From NCBI RefSeq assembly GCF_022662195.1, contig NZ_JAKMCS010000010.1:1-64000 (forward strand): a stretch of 64,000 bases of DNA, in the 5' to 3' direction. This document shows positions 60,591 to 64,000 of the stretch, in pieces. Below the pieces are notes generated by a model. That model had not been told where the DNA came from. It worked only from the letters and a program-made list of their open reading frames with translations, and did no database searches. Within the stretch, counting starts at the first letter, position 1. Each line of letters starts with the position of its first letter. This stretch comes from Aestuariivivens insulae (lineage in GTDB: Bacteria; Bacteroidota; Bacteroidia; Flavobacteriales; Flavobacteriaceae). The position numbers and the translations under genes were made by a program.

Positions 60591-61420
60591 CAACATGCCA
60601 ACAAGAATAAAAGCCAAAATATAGGCAATCCTTCCACCCAAAATCCGCTATAATACTTTCCTTGTTCTGTTTTAGAAAACACCACAAGCAATAGGGTTAT
60701 CAAGGCAACGGCAAACATTACTAGGGTTTGACAGAGATTAATCTCGCTTTTAAAAAACTCCAATAAAAAGAAAACTATCAAAAGGATACCGCCAACTTGC
60801 TTGGTTCGCCTTACCCCTATTTTTTGAGGTATCGTAGATAACTTTAAACTATCATACCTTAAATCCCTAATTTCAAAAGGGAGCATTAAAACAACAATAT
60901 ATATAAAACGTTGCACACCCGTTAAAATAACGTCGCTGTTTATACTAAAATCCACATCTACTAAAGGCAAAAAAACCGTAACACCTGTCCACACCAGAGC
61001 AATGACATAAACCTTAAGCCCTCCTATACTTCTTAAATTATGCTTGCTATCTAAAAAAAAACGTTTAGGCAAAAACGGAATGGCATACAAAAAAGTAACG
61101 AGTGCAAAACCAGCTATATATAATAGTGTCCTTACACTTAATTGTAAAGCATAATAACACATCAAAAGAAAACAAAAAAATGAAAATACTTGAATAGTTT
61201 TCAACCAGTTTGCTAAGCTTCTGTGGTGAAATTTAGCCAAGCCATAAAATTTGACAAAATTATACCCTGTAATTGACGAAAATAGCACAAACATTAGCAT
61301 TGCAAAATCTATCGAAATATCGTAATCTAGCACCGTAATATAAGTTAATGAAATAACCGACAGCGCCACATGAATGCTGCTATTGATATAAAAATTGACA
61401 AGTTGTTTCAATAACTTCAT
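60587..61420 (-). CDS. UbiA-like membrane protein with a degenerate first motif
   Basis: 277 aa with about eight membrane helices and the UbiA pattern: YNFVKFYGLAKFHHR at the place of the NDxxD motif, and EIRDLRYDSLKLSTIPQKIG, the second aspartate-rich loop. The first motif lacks its aspartates (GYNFVKFYG), so prenyl-diphosphate binding would be compromised; function may be altered. Converges on the ZAS gene with a 4-nt overlap. The ATG at 61420 is preferred over an upstream frame that runs into a repeat. Confidence 0.65.
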   Translation of the reverse strand: MKLLKQLVNFYINSSIHVALSVISLTYITVLDYDISIDFAMLMFVLFSSITGYNFVKFYGLAKFHHRSLANWLKTIQVFSFFCFLLMCYYALQLSVRTLLYIAGFALVTFLYAIPFLPKRFFLDSKHNLRSIGGLKVYVIALVWTGVTVFLPLVDVDFSINSDVILTGVQRFIYIVVLMLPFEIRDLRYDSLKLSTIPQKIGVRRTKQVGGILLIVFFLLEFFKSEINLCQTLVMFAVALITLLLVVFSKTEQGKYYSGFWVEGLPIFWLLFLLACC

Positions 61421-61495
61421 ATAACAAAAGTACATGAATTTTTTCGTTTGAAATGAGCTATAAAAGATATAGGTCTCCTTCAATTTACTAGTAGG

Positions 61496-61528
61496 CGAAT
61501 TACACCTGCCTGCCGGCAAGGCAGGTCT
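61496..61528. repeat. Palindromic repeat, copy 2 of an inverted pair
   Basis: CACCTGCCTGCCGGCAAGG then CAGGT, the reverse complement of 52670-52702 at 31 of 33 positions. It lies in the 377-bp divergent gap between the UbiA-like gene and gcvP, the rest of which holds an imperfect hairpin (61607-61682) and a promoter. Confidence 0.75.
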
Positions 61529-61606
61529 GACCTTTGAAAAATAAATAAATTTGAGCAGGTGAAAATTCGCGAAAAACAAACGAAAAAAGTTATATGGACT
61601 AACGAA

Positions 61607-61682
61607 GTGGTTACTGAAGTGAAACTAAATTTTGTTATTTCATTAAATACTAAATTTTAGTTTTACAGAAGAAAAGTAACCA
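61607..61682. repeat. Imperfect inverted repeat upstream of gcvP
   Basis: Left part GTGGTTACTGAAG and GAAACTAAATTTT (61607-61633) pairs with AAATTTTAGTTTTAC and AAAGTAACCA (61652-61682). Could be a leader hairpin or a repeat remnant. No glycine riboswitch consensus was seen. Confidence 0.4.
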
Positions 61683-61752
61683 AAGTGTTGATAACGGTTT
61701 TAAATGGTTGAAAACTTTATCAATTCATAAATAAAGAACATTAATTATTACG

Positions 61753-61760
61753 TATTTTTG
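61753..61760 (+). promoter_or_regulatory. Promoter -7 box for gcvP
   Basis: TATTTTTG, fitting TAnnTTTG, 37 nt before the gcvP ATG at 61798. Confidence 0.5.
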
Positions 61761-61797
61761 CGGACTATATAATAAATCATCATAATTATCACAATTA

Positions 61798-64000
61798 ATG
61801 AATACTAATGCCTTTGCTCTGCGTCATATCGGCCCTAATGAAAATGACCAAAACCTTATGCTGGAAGCTATAGGTTTAAACTCTCTAGATCAACTTATTT
61901 ACGAAACCATCCCAGATGACATTCGCTTAAAAAAAGAGCTAAATCTAGATGAGCCAATGACAGAGCATGAATATTTGTTACATATCCATGATCTTTCCAA
62001 AAAAAACAAAGCTAGAAAGACATATATAGGCCTTGGGTATCACCCAACTATTTTGCCTGCAGTTATTCAACGAAATATTCTAGAAAACCCAGGATGGTAT
62101 ACGGCTTACACTCCTTATCAAGCCGAAATCGCCCAGGGAAGACTGGAAGCCCTTCTAAATTTCCAGACCATGATTACCGATCTTACGGGAATGGAAATCG
62201 CCAATGCATCTTTACTGGATGAAAGTACAGCTGCTGCAGAAGCCATGAGCTTATTATTTGCCGTTCGTGATCGTACGCAGAAAAAAGCTGGGGTAAACCA
62301 ATTTTTTGTTTCAGAAAATATATTGCCCCAAACCCTATCGGTTTTACAAACCAGGGCGACACCTATTGGTATTGAATTGGTTGTTGGTAACGAAGATGAA
62401 TTTGATTTTTCTGAAACTTTTTTTGGAGCCATATTGCAATATCCTGGGCGAGATGGACAAATAACAGATATTGAAACTTTTATAAGCAAAGCTAACAATG
62501 CTAACATTAAGGTAGCAGTAGCGGCCGACATTTTAAGTTTGGTTAAACTTGAAGCACCTGGTAAATTTGGAGCAGACGTGGTTGTTGGTACCACACAACG
62601 CTTTGGTATTCCTATGGGATATGGAGGGCCTCATGCCGCATTTTTTGCTACAAAAGAAGCCTACAAACGTGATATACCTGGGCGTATTATAGGGATAACA
62701 AAAGACGCCAACGGCAATAGAGCCTTACGTATGGCCTTACAGACACGTGAGCAACATATTAAACGCGATAAGGCAACATCTAACATCTGTACAGCACAAG
62801 TACTTTTAGCTGTTATGGCTGGTATGTATGCCGTTTATCATGGTCCTAAAGGGCTAAAATTCATAGCCAACAAAGTACACAATAAAGCATCAAAACTTGC
62901 AGAAGCCTTAGAGACTTTAGGCTATAACCAAGTAAATACATCGTATTTTGATACGCTTCAAATAAAGACAAAAGCCAAGCAAATAAAGAAAGTAGCAAAA
63001 GAGAAAAAGGTCAACTTATGCTATCCAGATAAAAATACTGTCACCATTTCAATTAATGAAACGACATCAATTAGGGACATTAACTATTTGATTTCCATTT
63101 TTGCTGAAGCGGCTAACAAAGAAACCATAGTTATAGATGCTATAACCGAAGCTAGTAATATTGAAACCGCCGTTAAAAGAACCTCAACGTTCTTAACCGA
63201 ACCCGTTTTCAACAGTTACCACTCCGAAACTGAATTGATGCGTTACATTAAGAAATTAGAACGCAAGGATTTATCGCTTAACCATTCCATGATTTCTTTG
63301 GGATCCTGTACCATGAAGCTTAATGCTGCATCTGAAATGTTACCACTAAGCTGGTTTAAATGGGGGAACATTCACCCGTTTGCACCACTTAATCAAGCCA
63401 AAGGTTACTTAGAAGTTTTAAAGGCTTTAGAAGACCAATTAACTGAAATTACAGGATTTGCAGCAACATCATTACAACCAAATTCTGGAGCTCAAGGTGA
63501 GTTTGCCGGGCTTATGGTTATTAAAGCCTATCATGAATCAAGAGGCGACCACCATAGAAATATTTGTTTAATACCATCGTCGGCACATGGCACCAATCCA
63601 GCCAGTGCTGTTATGGCGGGCATGAAAGTAGTCGTTACCAAATCGACCGATGAAGGAAATATCGATGTAAACGACTTACGTGAAAAAGCCGAGTTGCATA
63701 AAGACAATCTAGCTGCTTTAATGGTTACTTATCCATCTACTCACGGTGTATACGAATCTGCCATTAAAGAAATCACCAAAATTATCCATGACAATGGCGG
63801 ACAAGTTTATATGGACGGGGCCAATATGAACGCCCAAGTAGGTTTAACAAATCCTGGTAATATTGGAGCCGATGTTTGTCACTTAAACTTACACAAAACT
63901 TTTGCCATTCCTCATGGTGGTGGCGGTCCTGGTGTTGGTCCTATTTGTGTAGCCAAACAACTTGTACCATTCTTACCAAGCAACCCTGTTAAGGAAGTTG
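61798..64000 (+). CDS. gcvP: Glycine dehydrogenase (P-protein), 5' three quarters
   Basis: 734 codons are visible and the frame runs off the window; the full protein is usually about 950 aa. [46 protein letters not shown] and [15 protein letters not shown]-type blocks ([13 protein letters not shown]) belong to the first half. The second half shows [26 protein letters not shown] and [18 protein letters not shown] with the PLP lysine near codon 700. Decarboxylates glycine in the glycine cleavage system and needs lipoylated GcvH, consistent with lipA in the window. Confidence 0.93.
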   Translation, partial: MNTNAFALRHIGPNENDQNLMLEAIGLNSLDQLIYETIPDDIRLKKELNLDEPMTEHEYLLHIHDLSKKNKARKTYIGLGYHPTILPAVIQRNILENPGWYTAYTPYQAEIAQGRLEALLNFQTMITDLTGMEIANASLLDESTAAAEAMSLLFAVRDRTQKKAGVNQFFVSENILPQTLSVLQTRATPIGIELVVGNEDEFDFSETFFGAILQYPGRDGQITDIETFISKANNANIKVAVAADILSLVKLEAPGKFGADVVVGTTQRFGIPMGYGGPHAAFFATKEAYKRDIPGRIIGITKDANGNRALRMALQTREQHIKRDKATSNICTAQVLLAVMAGMYAVYHGPKGLKFIANKVHNKASKLAEALETLGYNQVNTSYFDTLQIKTKAKQIKKVAKEKKVNLCYPDKNTVTISINETTSIRDINYLISIFAEAANKETIVIDAITEASNIETAVKRTSTFLTEPVFNSYHSETELMRYIKKLERKDLSLNHSMISLGSCTMKLNAASEMLPLSWFKWGNIHPFAPLNQAKGYLEVLKALEDQLTEITGFAATSLQPNSGAQGEFAGLMVIKAYHESRGDHHRNICLIPSSAHGTNPASAVMAGMKVVVTKSTDEGNIDVNDLREKAELHKDNLAALMVTYPSTHGVYESAIKEITKIIHDNGGQVYMDGANMNAQVGLTNPGNIGADVCHLNLHKTFAIPHGGGGPGVGPICVAKQLVPFLPSNPVKEV

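Noticed and set aside
61580-61797. Glycine riboswitch upstream of gcvP
   Set aside because: I could not find the conserved glycine-aptamer core; only an imperfect hairpin is present.
62118-62594. Minus-strand frame of 158 codons opposite gcvP
   Set aside because: It is a shadow of the gcvP coding strand with no protein features of its own.

Overview
The window looks like chromosomal DNA of a marine-type member of the Flavobacteriaceae (Bacteroidota). It is AT-rich. Promoters carry the Bacteroidota -7 box TAnnTTTG instead of TATAAT, and Shine-Dalgarno sequences are mostly absent. Exported proteins carry a short lipobox near residue 16-20. Several families are typical of this phylum: DUF3276/PUR, DUF1573, long NusB, NamZ/DUF1343 and an HPRT-adenylate kinase fusion. 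I saw no rRNA, tRNA or CRISPR array.

Layout. 1-130: right end of an IS256-type element. 0.1-5 kb: proC-proB, GNAT, and nusB-DUF1573-yajC. 5-11 kb: ABC exporter, PUR-like protein, a three-gene minus operon (acyltransferase, BASS transporter, CsaA-like) and an aquaporin. 11-21 kb: glycosyltransferase, ECF sigma, lipA, gap, a hybrid TPR histidine kinase, lpxK, a NIF3-family gene and a COG1579 coiled-coil protein. 21-27 kb: MsrA, VOC, methyltransferase, lipoproteins and a thiol/rhodanese/thioredoxin cluster next to a MarR gene. 27.7-35 kb: complete trp operon (trpL leader, trpE-G-D-C-F-B-A). 35-49 kb: FtsX-type permease, NamZ, beta-lactamase-fold hydrolase, sterol-desaturase relative, YkgJ, methyltransferase, NlpC-like DUF1287, Fic AMPylator, outer-membrane beta-barrel and a 1005-aa TPR protein. 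49-55.4 kb: ftsE, obgE, four-helix-bundle protein, hpt-adk fusion, and purK-(RhuM-Doc)-purE. 55.5-64 kb: M3 peptidase, LAS-type metallopeptidase, GbsR-type regulator with DUF2071, ECF sigma with ZAS anti-sigma, UbiA-like membrane protein, and the first three quarters of gcvP.

The most unusual thread is the trp operon. Its leader encodes a 15-residue peptide with three consecutive Trp codons, followed by a terminator and a short competing pairing: a classical ribosome-mediated attenuator. The operon is also laced with short palindromic repeats that often end in TGACA, at almost every gene junction, with an 11-copy 7-bp tandem array after trpE. One repeat-like block lies inside trpF as an in-frame insertion of about 40 codons, and another supplies the end and stop codon of trpF. 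A relative of the same repeats lies in frame inside the M3 peptidase about 18 residues before its HEFGH zinc motif. Together this looks like a repeat family that can be accommodated inside proteins, comparable in kind to Rickettsia palindromic elements. The comparison with other genomes is from memory and needs alignment.

Other local systems: a GbsR-like regulator with a perfect 26-bp palindrome on its own, apparently leaderless, promoter and a second similar site before the DUF2071 gene; a Fic gene with a similar palindrome and leaderless promoter; a RhuM-Doc gene wedged with overlapping ends between purK and purE; a pseudoknot-like leader before a small membrane protein; and a COG1579 protein that has lost all four zinc-ribbon cysteines.
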